Below, piece after piece: positions 7,714 through 15,537 of a stretch of 18,226 bases of DNA. This stretch comes from Thermogutta sp. GTDB lineage: Bacteria > Planctomycetota > Planctomycetia > Pirellulales > Thermoguttaceae. Position numbers and translations under genes: made by a program. The notes beneath the pieces were generated by a model. The model was not told where the DNA came from. It saw only the letters and a list, made by a program, of their open reading frames with translations, and ran no database searches. The stretch's first letter is position 1, and every line of letters starts with the position of its first letter. Location: positions 1 through 18,226 of the forward strand of contig NZ_JACIYL010000010.1 of NCBI RefSeq assembly GCF_014359955.1, read 5' to 3'.

Positions 7714-9195
7714 ATGAGCATGGGCGACAGACCCTATAAGATTGTGATCGGTTTGGAAGTCCACGTGCAGTTGCTCACGGAGAGCAAACTTTTTTGTGGA
7801 TGTTCCACGAAATTCGGGGCCCCGCCGAACACGCAGACCTGTCCTGTGTGCATCGGGATGCCCGGGGTTCTGCCCGTGATGAATCGTAAGGCGTTCGAAC
7901 TCGCGGTGAAGACGGGCCTTGCGCTCAATGGCGAGATTGCTCGATTTAGTAAGTGGGACCGAAAAAATTACTACTATCCCGATTTGCCCAAGGGCTATCA
8001 GATCAGTCAGTACGACCTGCCCATCTGTCGCGGGGGTTACCTGGATATTCCTGCTGAAGACGGCGAGGGAACACGACGGATTGGGATCATTCGTGTCCAT
8101 CTGGAGGAAGATGCCGGCAAAAGCATGCATGATGAAAAAGCCGGCCGGGCAGACAGCCGGATCGATTTGAATCGGGCGGGGACGCCCCTTTTGGAGATCG
8201 TCACCAAGCCAGATTTGCACTCACCGACGGAGGCGAAAACGTTTCTCACCGAGCTGAAGTTGCTTCTCAATTATCTGGAAGTTTCCGACTGCAACATGCA
8301 GGAGGGAAGTCTGCGGGTGGATGCCAACATCAATCTTCATATTCCTACCGATGACGGTGGTCACGTGGCCACGCCCATCGTGGAAGTGAAAAACATGAAC
8401 AGCTTTCGGGCGGTGGAGCGAGCACTCACCTACGAGGCGCAACGGCAGTACGAAGCGTTTTTGGAAACCGGGCACAAACTGGGAGATGTGCCCAAGCAGA
8501 CCCGTGGCTGGGATGAAGACGCCCAAATAACACGACCTCAGCGCTCCAAAGAGGAGTCCAGCGATTATCGATATTTCCCAGAGCCGGATCTGGTACCGGT
8601 CACGATCACCGAGGAAGAATTGGAACGCATTCGCGCAACCCTAGGCGAATTGCCGGCGGAGATCCGTCGCCGATTGCAAACAACCTACCAGATCACGGCA
8701 TACGATAGTGATGTGATCGTCAATCAGGGACGGGCATTCGTGGACTACTACTGCCGTTTGGCGCAGGGATGCGGGGATGGGAAAATGGCTGCCAACTGGG
8801 TGCAGCAGGATGTCCTCCGGACGCTCAATGAGCGCCAATGGACAATCGCGCAATTTCCTGTAAGTGCGGACAACCTCGCGGAGCTTCTTCGGAAGGTGCG
8901 GGCGGGTGAACTGGACACGGCCAAGGCCAGGATGGTCTTCGCGGAGATGGTGGAGCAACGTTGCTCGGCGGCGGAAGCCGTTCAGCGATTGGGAATTGTA
9001 CAGGTGGACGAAGGCGAATTGCGCCGCCTGTGTGAGGAACTGGTCGCCGCCAATCCCCGGGTGGTCGCAGAAGTGAAAGCGGGGAAAGATAAGGCGATCG
9101 GCAGCCTCGTTGGTCAGGCGAAAAAACGCAATCCGAATGTCAACCCTGCTCGGGTGAAAGAAATCTGCCTCGAATTGATCCAGCGGCAAGCCTGA
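7714..9195 (+). CDS. gatB: Asp/Glu-tRNA(Asn/Gln) amidotransferase subunit B
   Basis: GatB is the kinase-transamidase subunit. It binds the mischarged tRNA, phosphorylates the Glu or Asp side chain and transfers ammonia delivered from GatA. The 493-residue protein opens KIVIGLEVHVQLLTESKLFC and has a four-cysteine pattern, C-x-C then CPVC, in its first 50 residues that could bind a metal. It continues with CIGMPGVLPVMN, YYYPDLPKGYQISQYDLPI, VHLEEDAGKS and SRIDLNRAGTPLLEIVT, all hallmarks of the catalytic cradle. The C-terminal third (about 345-490) is the YqeY-like tRNA-binding tail ending NPNVNPARVKEICLELI. The start at ATG 7714 gives the usual N-terminus. It sits 84 bases after gatA, with 102 bases to the next gene on the same strand. 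Confidence 0.97.
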   Translation: MSMGDRPYKIVIGLEVHVQLLTESKLFCGCSTKFGAPPNTQTCPVCIGMPGVLPVMNRKAFELAVKTGLALNGEIARFSKWDRKNYYYPDLPKGYQISQYDLPICRGGYLDIPAEDGEGTRRIGIIRVHLEEDAGKSMHDEKAGRADSRIDLNRAGTPLLEIVTKPDLHSPTEAKTFLTELKLLLNYLEVSDCNMQEGSLRVDANINLHIPTDDGGHVATPIVEVKNMNSFRAVERALTYEAQRQYEAFLETGHKLGDVPKQTRGWDEDAQITRPQRSKEESSDYRYFPEPDLVPVTITEEELERIRATLGELPAEIRRRLQTTYQITAYDSDVIVNQGRAFVDYYCRLAQGCGDGKMAANWVQQDVLRTLNERQWTIAQFPVSADNLAELLRKVRAGELDTAKARMVFAEMVEQRCSAAEAVQRLGIVQVDEGELRRLCEELVAANPRVVAEVKAGKDKAIGSLVGQAKKRNPNVNPARVKEICLELIQRQA

Positions 9196-9297
9196 ATAAC
9201 CGCCTTTGCCTCAGTCAATGCGGCGTGACTCGGAGAAGCTCTTCCTGGCGGAGGGTTCACATCGAAGGTTTCTGACGGTGGAGGACAAAACGGCGGT

Positions 9298-10077
9298 ATG
9301 GCACCTCTTGTAACGCTCACGACGGATTTTGGCCGGGACAGTATCTACGTCGCCCAGTTGAAGGCAGTCCTGCTGTCGATCAATCGGCAACTCTCCCTTG
9401 TGGATGTTACCCATGAAATTCCGCCTCAAGATGTGGTCAGCGGGGCATGGATTCTGCGTCACACGGTACCTTACTTCCCGGCAGGCAGTTTTCATCTGGC
9501 GGTGATTGATCCGGGCGTGGGAACCGAGCGACGGTGTCTGGCGGTAGATTGGGAAGGCCGGTACATCGTGGCACCTGACAATGGTTTGCTGACATTCCTC
9601 GTCCGGTCGTCGCCTCCCCGACGAGCCGTGTGGCTGGAGAATCGCGCGTACTTTCGTTCGGAGGTCAGCAGCACGTTCCACGGCCGGGACCTGATGGGAC
9701 CGGCGCTGGCCTGGTTGACGCATGGTGTTCCACTGGAGGAACTTGGACCGCCCACGCAAAAGTGGGTGGAACTTTCCGGTGACTGGCAGCCTCGTGTTGG
9801 CGATCGTGAAATCCAGGGCCGGATTGTATTTATCGATCGCTTTGGCAATTTAATCACGAATATAGGGAAAGATTGCTGGCCCCGGCAAATAAGGCCTTTG
9901 ATTAAAGTAGGAGCCTATCAATTTACAGAGCTCAGCCGGACGTATGGTGAGCGTGCGCCGGGTGATCTGATTGCGCTGTTTGGCTCGCAGGGATATTTGG
10001 AAATTGCTGTCGTCAACGGGAGTGCGGCCGAGCAGACGAAACTCGTTGTGGGCACACCTGTTTTGGTGACGTGGTAA
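9298..10077 (+). CDS. SAM hydroxide adenosyltransferase (DUF62 / SAM hydrolase)
   Basis: This is a 259-residue cytoplasmic enzyme of the DUF62 family, which uses water or hydroxide to split S-adenosylmethionine into adenosine and methionine and is related to fluorinase and chlorinase. It begins LVTLTTDFGRDSIYVAQLK. The catalytic Asp-Arg-His set is visible as D71 and R78 in VIDPGVGTERR and H128 in STFHGRDLMGPA. APDNGLLTFL and IVFIDRFGNLITNI are further family blocks. Length is normal. A GGAGG at about 9282 precedes the ATG at a rather long distance. The next gene, bioA, starts 8 bases after the stop or overlaps it if GTG 10071 is used, so the two are almost surely co-transcribed, probably also with gatCAB. 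The physiological role of the family is poorly known. A halogenase function is less likely, since the sequence reads as a standard DUF62 hydrolase. Confidence 0.9.
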   Translation: MAPLVTLTTDFGRDSIYVAQLKAVLLSINRQLSLVDVTHEIPPQDVVSGAWILRHTVPYFPAGSFHLAVIDPGVGTERRCLAVDWEGRYIVAPDNGLLTFLVRSSPPRRAVWLENRAYFRSEVSSTFHGRDLMGPALAWLTHGVPLEELGPPTQKWVELSGDWQPRVGDREIQGRIVFIDRFGNLITNIGKDCWPRQIRPLIKVGAYQFTELSRTYGERAPGDLIALFGSQGYLEIAVVNGSAAEQTKLVVGTPVLVTW

Positions 10078-10085
10078 AAGAAACG

Positions 10086-11438
10086 ATGGACGAGAAAGAA
10101 AAAGAATTGCTCCGCCAGTGGGACCGCACAATTTATTGGCATGCGTTTACTCAAATGGCGGAGTATGAGCCATTTATTATCGAGCGTGCCCAGGGATGTC
10201 GGCTCATCGATATTGATGGGCGAGAGTATATCGACGGGGTTGCCAGCCTCTGGTGCAATGTGCACGGGCATCGACATCCCCGGTTGGATCAGGCTATTCG
10301 GGAACAGTTAGACAGGGTGGCGCACGTGACTTCCCTGGGCTGTTCCAATCCAACTACTATCCGTCTGGCAAAACGCCTGACCGAGATTGCCCCGACAGGG
10401 CTGAATCATGTGTTCTTCGCGGACAGCGGTGCCGGGGCGGTGGAGGTGGCTCTCAAGGTGGCGTTTCAGTACTGGCGTCAGATTCCTGATCCTCAACCGC
10501 AGAAGACAGTCTTCCTGGCACTCGGCGAGGCCTATCACGGAGACACGCTGGGCGCGGTAAGCGTGGGGGGAGTGGATCGGTTCAACGCCGTGTTTCAGCC
10601 GCTTATGTTCCCCACAATTCGGCTGCCCTGTCCCGACACGTATCGAACACCCGAGGGAGTCTCGCCCGAGAGGCTGGCTGAGTACTATCTCGGGCAGCTC
10701 GAGGAGGTGTTGCGCCGCGAACACAAACGCATCGTCGGCATGATCATGGAGCCCCTGGTGCAATGCGCCGCGGGTATGGTCGTTCATCCACCCGGGTATT
10801 TACGGGGGGTTCGGGAGTTGACCAGGAAATATGGGGTGTTGCTCATTGCCGACGAGGTGGCGGTGGGATTCGGTCGAACCGGCCGGATGTTCGCCTGCGA
10901 GCATGAGGAGGTAACTCCGGATTTGCTCTGTTTGGGAAAGGGGATCACGGGCGGGTATCTGCCCGTCGCCGCTACCCTGGTCACAGACGAGATCTACAAC
11001 GCATTCCTGGGTGATTACGCTTCGCTGCGGACGTTCTTCCACGGTCATACGTACGGCGGGAATCCGCTGGGGGCAGCCGTGGCCCTGGCAAATCTCGACG
11101 TGTTCGAGGAAGAGCGCACTCTAGAACAACTTCCCCCCAAAATCGAGCGGCTGGCCAGCCATCTGCAAAGGATCGCCGAACGGCCCCATGTGGGCCACGT
11201 GCGGCAGTGTGGGCTGATTGCCGGCATCGAGTTGGTCGAGGACAAGGCCACCAAACGGCCGTATCCCTGGACGGAGCGCCGCGGGTGGCAGGTCTGCCAG
11301 TACGTCCGACAGGAGGGTGTTTTCCTTCGACCGCTGGGCGACGTGATCGTCATTTTCCCACCGCTGGCGATCAGCCTGGAGGAAATCGACCACATCTGCC
11401 AGGCCGTGGAGCGCGGCATTATCGCCGTGACGGAGTAA
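10086..11438 (+). CDS. bioA: adenosylmethionine (or lysine)-8-amino-7-oxononanoate aminotransferase
   Basis: This PLP-dependent class III aminotransferase of biotin synthesis converts KAPA to 7,8-diaminopelargonate. In 450-residue numbering from ATG 10086, WHAFTQM lies at 18-24. PLP-binding motifs are ADSGAGAVEVALK, EAYHGDTLGAVSVGG, IADEVAVGFGRTG (D256) and LCLGKGITGGYLP with the Schiff-base lysine K285. HGHTYGGNPLGAA follows. The position of E. coli BioA Tyr17 (WHPYTSM) is Phe here (F21), and several blocks (FTQM, WCNVHGHR, HGHTY) look closer to the Bacillus enzyme, which uses lysine as amino donor, than to E. coli. Donor specificity is therefore open. GTG 10071 is an alternative start that would overlap the upstream stop. 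Neither start has a strong ribosome binding site. The other biotin genes are not in the window. Confidence 0.9.
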   Translation: MDEKEKELLRQWDRTIYWHAFTQMAEYEPFIIERAQGCRLIDIDGREYIDGVASLWCNVHGHRHPRLDQAIREQLDRVAHVTSLGCSNPTTIRLAKRLTEIAPTGLNHVFFADSGAGAVEVALKVAFQYWRQIPDPQPQKTVFLALGEAYHGDTLGAVSVGGVDRFNAVFQPLMFPTIRLPCPDTYRTPEGVSPERLAEYYLGQLEEVLRREHKRIVGMIMEPLVQCAAGMVVHPPGYLRGVRELTRKYGVLLIADEVAVGFGRTGRMFACEHEEVTPDLLCLGKGITGGYLPVAATLVTDEIYNAFLGDYASLRTFFHGHTYGGNPLGAAVALANLDVFEEERTLEQLPPKIERLASHLQRIAERPHVGHVRQCGLIAGIELVEDKATKRPYPWTERRGWQVCQYVRQEGVFLRPLGDVIVIFPPLAISLEEIDHICQAVERGIIAVTE

Positions 11439-11455
11439 GCACCTCCGGCTTGGGG

Positions 11456-11476
11456 GCTTGCCCGCATCGGGCAGGC
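11456..11476. terminator. candidate bidirectional terminator hairpin
   Basis: A stem of about nine pairs, GCTTGCCCG pairing with CGGGCAGGC (one G-T wobble) around the loop CAT, sits in the 58-base gap between the convergent bioA and DUF362 genes. There is no clear T-run on either side, so it may stop transcription only weakly or with Rho. Confidence 0.5.
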
Positions 11477-11496
11477 ACGATACCGTGGCGCGGCCT

Positions 11497-12882
11497 TCAC
11501 AACGTAACGGTTACCAGTTCAATCCCTTCCCCGGCACCGAGGTTGCGCGAATATTTCTTTTCTCGGGGATTATTCCAGTGCTCATGAACGCCCAGACTGG
11601 GCAGGCGTTCCGTGGGTTCAGGGTGATTGGGGTCGTAGAACGTTCCCGAAGGCGGCCTGTCGGCGAGAGCCGCCTCGTGGAGATAATCGTCCACACCTCC
11701 TTTGCGTGGGAATGGCGTGCCTTCTGCATACAAAAAGTCGAAGGCGACCGAGTCGATGGCCACGGGATCCTGTGATGCGAATAAGCTGCACGACCATTGG
11801 TCTTCCATGGGTGGAATATGCATTTTCTGCGGAACAGGATCACGCGGATGCACTCCGGAAAAGAGGCCATCAATCAGGTACAACACCGTCTTGCCGCCGA
11901 GATGAGCGTGCCCCATCAAATCCACCAGCGGGCGATAGATCCGGGGAGTATTCGAGAAGCAATGGGGATGCATGTCGTAATAATTCTCCTGAACAGGCCA
12001 GCGAATGAGCGATCCGTAGTGGTTTTTGGCGCAGAGTGTGACGCCGGCCCCGCTGTGGGCTTTGAAGTTCGCGAAATTGATCAGATAGTCAGCCTCGGCG
12101 AAGCATCTGGGAATGACGTCCTGGGCCACTCCCTGTGGCCGTGAACTCCAGTAGAGGGGGACTTCTGACGCTTCAACTTTAATTCGTCCAAACTTCCCAG
12201 CATAGTCCACATATTGAACGTCTCTATAATGGGCGTGAAGGATGTCATAGTATTCATGGACGAGATAAGCGAGGGTATCGCAAATCGTGATATCAGCAGG
12301 CTTGACCCCCACTTCATCCACCAGTTGTCGAAGGAGCGCAAGAATCATATGCGGTGACGTGTTCATGTAATTTTCGCGCCTGATGAAGCGGTAGGTTTCA
12401 GGATCAACGACGTTTTCTCGAAAGATCATCCCCACCCAATTCGGCTTGATGGCAATCTTCTGGCCCGGCTGATACCCCTGAGCGACACCCTGGCGGGTGG
12501 TATTGAAATGGCGGAAAAGTTTGTCCCAGGCTTCTTTGACGGTGTTTGCTCCGGTAAGATGGCAGACTGCCTGGTCCATCATCTGGTTGACGCGGTCCTG
12601 CTTGACGTGATTTCCTTCCCACCACCGGCCGTCATCGGGCCCTTTCCATTCCACCACCCCGGGATCATGCGTCCAGACCACACGACCGGGAAATATTCCC
12701 TTTCCTTTGCCAATAGGTTTGAGGGGGACGGGCTGATCCGAAACGGCCTCTTCCGCACGGCCAACCTTCGTCGCAGTGAAAAGGCCCACAAAGGCTGCGG
12801 AGCTGCCGATGAATTGACGGCGACTGACGGATGACAAATCGGGTGCCTCGGCGGCGTACGGACAATGGCGATGATCCGACAT
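11497..12882 (-). CDS. Tat-exported DUF362 domain protein
   Basis: This 461-residue protein starts at ATG 12882, chosen because a GGGAGGG ribosome binding site lies 6 bases before it. The open frame upstream of that ATG is not protein-like. The N-terminus carries a twin-arginine signal: SRRQFIGSS at about 19-27, then a hydrophobic stretch (AAFVGLFTA) and VGRAEE, so export by Tat of a folded, perhaps cofactor-bearing, protein is expected. The body is DUF362: IAIKPNWVGM, the block PADITICDT, INFANFKAHSGAGVTLCAKN, LYLIDGLFSG and FASQDPVAIDSVAFDFLY. DUF362 function is not established. Some members carry Fe-S clusters, but the cysteines here are few and not arranged as a ferredoxin motif. It is convergent with bioA and lies downstream of a terminator that insulates it from the small gene above. 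Confidence 0.88.
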   Translation of the reverse strand: MSDHRHCPYAAEAPDLSSVSRRQFIGSSAAFVGLFTATKVGRAEEAVSDQPVPLKPIGKGKGIFPGRVVWTHDPGVVEWKGPDDGRWWEGNHVKQDRVNQMMDQAVCHLTGANTVKEAWDKLFRHFNTTRQGVAQGYQPGQKIAIKPNWVGMIFRENVVDPETYRFIRRENYMNTSPHMILALLRQLVDEVGVKPADITICDTLAYLVHEYYDILHAHYRDVQYVDYAGKFGRIKVEASEVPLYWSSRPQGVAQDVIPRCFAEADYLINFANFKAHSGAGVTLCAKNHYGSLIRWPVQENYYDMHPHCFSNTPRIYRPLVDLMGHAHLGGKTVLYLIDGLFSGVHPRDPVPQKMHIPPMEDQWSCSLFASQDPVAIDSVAFDFLYAEGTPFPRKGGVDDYLHEAALADRPPSGTFYDPNHPEPTERLPSLGVHEHWNNPREKKYSRNLGAGEGIELVTVTL

Positions 12883-12888
12883 GACTGG

Positions 12889-12895
12889 CCCTCCC
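12889..12895 (-). promoter_or_regulatory. ribosome binding site of the DUF362 gene
   Basis: The minus strand reads GGGAGGG, 6 bases before ATG 12882. It decides the start, because the frame is open far upstream to 13110. Confidence 0.75.
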
Positions 12896-13010
12896 TTTAC
12901 AAAGAAGACAAATGACGCACGTGTTCTTCCCGGTAGCCTCAATATACTGCTTTTCGTGGCCCAGGAGAATCTTTCTGATTGGGTTGCTTGGCCAATCGCT
13001 GCCCGAAGGT

Positions 13011-13038
13011 ACCATAGCCGCGGGAAAGCGCCTGCCAA
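13011..13038 (-). promoter_or_regulatory. candidate sigma-70 promoter of the DUF362 gene
   Basis: On the minus strand TTGGCA (13033-13038) and TATGGT (13011-13016) are separated by 16 bases, 5 of 6 and 4 of 6 matches to consensus. It would give a leader of roughly 120 bases and lies just downstream of the terminator of the preceding gene, where a promoter is needed. Confidence 0.35.
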
Positions 13039-13095
13039 TCGGACGGCTTTTAACTCTGTGGAAAGGGCGAGCGTGGCACTTTTGGGCTGACAAAT

Positions 13096-13123
13096 AAAAA
13101 GGGAAGCCATTGGCCCTTTCCCC
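13096..13123 (-). terminator. intrinsic terminator of the DUF4177-like gene
   Basis: On the minus strand GGGAA pairs with TTCCC and an inner GCC pairs with GGC around loop AAT, with a small bulge of three bases. The stem is followed at once by TTTTTATTT. It lies about 45 bases after the stop codon at 13169, which is the right place and orientation. Confidence 0.75.
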
Positions 13124-13168
13124 GGCGGACATGCGTTGGCCGTGGTCGTGCGCGATCAATGGAGGTGG

Positions 13169-13480
13169 TCAACCACTCTCTTTGATGTCAAACACATCGT
13201 CGGGAGACAGCGTGGGAGTGTGATGGCTCTCCGGGCCGGTTGTCTGCTGGGTGTGTCCCTCGCCCCCTGACCCGGTCGGTTTGGGACCCGCGCAAGGACG
13301 CTTCAGAAAGGCAATCCAGCCCATGATTCCTTTGGCGTCCTTGTAATACTCCACCGCCACAAGCTCCCAACCCTGCTGGCCCACGGCATTGAGTTCGTCC
13401 TGAAGGGCCAGCTCGGAGCGTCGCGTCAGAAACATGTACTCCCATCGCTGCTGTGCCTGGATGATTGCCGTTTTCGTCAT
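13169..13480 (-). CDS. small DUF4177-like protein
   Basis: This is a 103-residue cytoplasmic protein with no signal or membrane segment. The start at ATG 13480 is set by a perfect AGGAGG 6 bases upstream. Residues about 11-60 (QRWEYMFLTR, LNAVGQQGWELVAVEY) have the W-E-Y ... L-N-x-x-G-x-x-G-W-E-L-V pattern of DUF4177. The basic and aromatic strand IMGWIAFLKRP closes the domain. The last 35-40 residues are a Gly/Thr/His-rich, probably disordered tail ending DDVFDIKESG. Function of the family is unknown. It appears to be a monocistronic gene with its own terminator. The family call rests on this one motif and the small size. Confidence 0.75.
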   Translation of the reverse strand: MTKTAIIQAQQRWEYMFLTRRSELALQDELNAVGQQGWELVAVEYYKDAKGIMGWIAFLKRPCAGPKPTGSGGEGHTQQTTGPESHHTPTLSPDDVFDIKESG

Positions 13481-13486
13481 GCGCCA

Positions 13487-13492
13487 CCTCCT
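13487..13492 (-). promoter_or_regulatory. ribosome binding site of the DUF4177-like gene
   Basis: The minus strand reads AGGAGG, 6 bases before ATG 13480. It selects this ATG over the one nine codons upstream at 13507. Confidence 0.8.
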
Positions 13493-13646
13493 TCTGCCAG
13501 AAGACAAACCAAATGGGTCAATTGAAACAGGGTGAACGACCCGGGTTCGTGGTTTGTGCTGTTAATGAACACCAAGCAGCGATGACTCTCTGGCCCCCCT
13601 TAATCTAATCCGGCCCAGAGCAGTTGAAAAGTTGCGGCAGGGTGCC

Positions 13647-13674
13647 GGTGGGCCAGTCACGAGTCGCCCTACCG
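13647..13674 (-). repeat. possible degenerate GTAG-led hairpin
   Basis: On the minus strand GTAG is followed by GGCGACT, loop CGTG and ACTGGCC. Five of seven stem positions pair and two do not. The layout resembles the clean REP-like copies, but the mismatches leave it doubtful. Confidence 0.3.
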
Positions 13675-13707
13675 GAATCCGACGGTTTTCCTTGTGTTTG
13701 AAGCCCT

Positions 13708-13735
13708 GGAGGGGCAATTCATGAATTGCCCCTAC
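13708..13735. repeat. REP-like palindrome, copy 2
   Basis: Bases 13710-13733 form a perfect 24-bp palindrome with half-site AGGGGCAATTCA, identical to the core of copy 1 at 8-37. The left foot is GGAG (13708-13711) while the other foot is CTAC (GTAG on the minus strand). This copy thus joins the two tetranucleotides seen elsewhere in the window. Confidence 0.85.
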
Positions 13736-13815
13736 AACACATTGAGCTTTTGGCCCCTCTCAGCTCCAAACCACAAGTGGGGATGAGGCAAAAGGACCTC
13801 CGGCCGTAAGCCAGG

Positions 13816-15264
13816 TCAACTATTGGAAGAAGGGGTCGGCACCAGAGGGTTGCCCGTGTACGGATTGAGATCAACCCCATTTGTGGGCAGCACGTCCAGC
13901 GGTACCGTCACGCGCACAGTCGTGCCCTGCTGTGGCTGCGAGGTAATCTCTGCCCAGCCGCCGAGGAGTTTAGCGCGATCGCGGATGGAATGAATACCGT
14001 AATGCCCCGCGGGGATTCGCTCGACGTCAAATCCACTTCCCCAGTCACGCACCTCAATTTCCAGGGTGGAATCCTGCTGCCGGAGTGAGACGGCCACCCG
14101 GGGACTTCCGCTGTGCCGCGCCGCATTGAGCACCGCTTCCTGCACGATGCGGAACAGATGCATTTCCATGGGGGCGGCCAGGCGTACGAACTGCGTTTCG
14201 TGATGGAATTCGATGTCGATGTGATGACGCGCCCGAATCTCTTGAAAGAAAGTTTCCAGAGCTGGGATCAGCCCACCTTCTTCGAGAAGGTCCGGGCGAA
14301 GTCCCCGAATCAGCCGCCGGGCTTCGGCGATGGCGTTCCGGATAAGATGGATGGCGCGATCGAGAAAACTCTCCGCTTCCTGGGGAGTTGTATTTCGTAG
14401 ATGGCGGTAGGTCTCCAGGCTCATGAGCGCGCCGGTTGCCTGCTGAATGAATCCGTCGTGGATTTCGTAAGCGATCGCTTCGTTCTGCCGCTCCTGGAGC
14501 TCCCAGACTTCGTTGAGCAGCCGTTTTTCTGTTCGCCGCCAGGCTTGTTTCTCCGAATGCCAGTCCTGACGGGCCTGTTCGAGTTCCTCTTCAATCTGTC
14601 GCCAAGTTGTCACGTCGGTGATATATCCGGTGAGGAAAGCCACCTCACCCTCCTCGTCATAGACTGCCGATCCTTGTTCCCAAACCCATTTAACGTCACC
14701 GGAAGCCGTGCGGATGCGGTAGACCAGGCGATACGGCCGGCGCTCCCTGACCGCCTTCTGGACTTCCTGCCAAACTTTTTCACGGTCCTCTGGAACGATG
14801 AGCTCCGCGTAGGCCCTCCGTCGGTTTCCAATGAGGTCTTCCGGAGCATAACCCGTCAACTCTCGGCAGCCGTTGCTGATGTACTCCATGGTCCACTGAG
14901 GATCATTGCGACACTGATACACCACCCCGGGAAGAGTTTGCAGAAGCCCGCTGAGGCGGTGTGTTTCAAGCTCCATGAACGTTTGATAGCGATAGGCGCC
15001 CTGAAGAACCGGCTCGATAAGCACCACGCCGGCAAGAGAGGCCAGGGAAATCAGCAACCCTACCGATTCGGAAATAAGGTCCTGGGGAAGTCCCAGCCAG
15101 CTTTCGGCCAGCACGCTGAAGCTGCGAACCACCATCAGGACCATGGCCACAGCAAGAAGCAGCCAGCCCCAACCCGGCCGAAACCGGCTGGCGATCCGCA
15201 GGGCAACCCAGGCGGCCGCGGCCTGGCATAGGAGGGAAATGACGACGACAATGATCACAAACAT
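13816..15264 (-). CDS. membrane PAS sensor histidine kinase, HisKA_3 type
   Basis: This 482-residue sensor kinase belongs to the NarX/DesK-like class. Three hydrophobic segments lie at about 4-24, 33-52 and 66-86, with little extracytoplasmic sequence. A PAS-PAC domain follows at about 103-220 (LPGVVYQCRNDP, ISNGCRELTGYAPEDLIG, GYITDVTTWRQIEEEL), then a coiled coil. The HisKA_3 dimerisation domain carries H269 in AYEIHDGFIQQ. D270 and Q274 form the DxxxQ motif linked to phosphatase activity in this class. The HATPase has N-box VQEAVLNAARHSG (N380), G1 VRDWGSGFD and YGIHSIRDRAKLLGG. Such kinases normally pair with NarL/LuxR-type regulators, but none is adjacent, so it is an orphan here. The ATG at 15264 has only a weak ribosome binding site. 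The signal is unknown. Confidence 0.9.
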   Translation of the reverse strand: MFVIIVVVISLLCQAAAAWVALRIASRFRPGWGWLLLAVAMVLMVVRSFSVLAESWLGLPQDLISESVGLLISLASLAGVVLIEPVLQGAYRYQTFMELETHRLSGLLQTLPGVVYQCRNDPQWTMEYISNGCRELTGYAPEDLIGNRRRAYAELIVPEDREKVWQEVQKAVRERRPYRLVYRIRTASGDVKWVWEQGSAVYDEEGEVAFLTGYITDVTTWRQIEEELEQARQDWHSEKQAWRRTEKRLLNEVWELQERQNEAIAYEIHDGFIQQATGALMSLETYRHLRNTTPQEAESFLDRAIHLIRNAIAEARRLIRGLRPDLLEEGGLIPALETFFQEIRARHHIDIEFHHETQFVRLAAPMEMHLFRIVQEAVLNAARHSGSPRVAVSLRQQDSTLEIEVRDWGSGFDVERIPAGHYGIHSIRDRAKLLGGWAEITSQPQQGTTVRVTVPLDVLPTNGVDLNPYTGNPLVPTPSSNS

Positions 15265-15407
15265 CTAAAGTCCACGCAGTGTGAGAGAAAAGGATACTTT
15301 GTTTGCAAAAACGCACTATTTTTCAGTACGTTGCGGCGAACGTTACGGTGCACGGATGGTCTTGCAGCGGCCGTGAACCGCAAAAGCTATCACGAATTTC
15401 GGTGCCC

Positions 15408-15425
15408 GTGAGTCACGTGAGTCAT
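15408..15425. repeat. 9-bp tandem repeat, possible operator
   Basis: GTGAGTCAC (15408-15416) is followed directly by GTGAGTCAT (15417-15425), eight of nine bases identical, creating a central TCACGTGA palindrome. Placement between divergent genes is compatible with a regulator site, but it could be chance. Confidence 0.35.
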
Positions 15426-15537
15426 ACGAGCATGAACTGCCGCCTTTTCAAGCGTTGCACCCGCCCATGAATTGACCGTGCAATGTGAACTATAGCCCCC
15501 CATCGTTGTGTGTCAATAACCCGAATAAGGGGAGCCC

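Larger units (their letters stand above)
13481..13815. other. intergenic region with REP-like palindrome
   Basis: These 335 bases lie between the stop of the orphan kinase and the start of the DUF4177-like gene, both on the minus strand. They contain the second copy of the palindrome (13708-13735) and a weaker, mismatched hairpin at 13647-13674. The promoter of the small gene should be here, but no convincing -35/-10 pair was found. No gene is supported. Confidence 0.55.

Noticed and set aside
7788..7857. Zinc ribbon domain in GatB
   Set aside because: The cysteine pattern C-x-C then CPVC is present and may bind a metal, but I could not confirm that it is more than a common feature of the family, so it is noted only within the gatB entry.
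9196..9297. SAM riboswitch upstream of the SAM hydrolase gene
   Set aside because: The gap of 102 bases was read for a conserved SAM-aptamer-like arrangement of stems followed by a terminator or anti-terminator. Nothing of that kind was seen.
12883..13110. N-terminal extension of the DUF362 protein to an ATG at 13110
   Set aside because: The extension would run through the terminator of the upstream gene's end region and precede the twin-arginine signal. ATG 12882 has a strong ribosome binding site at the right distance.
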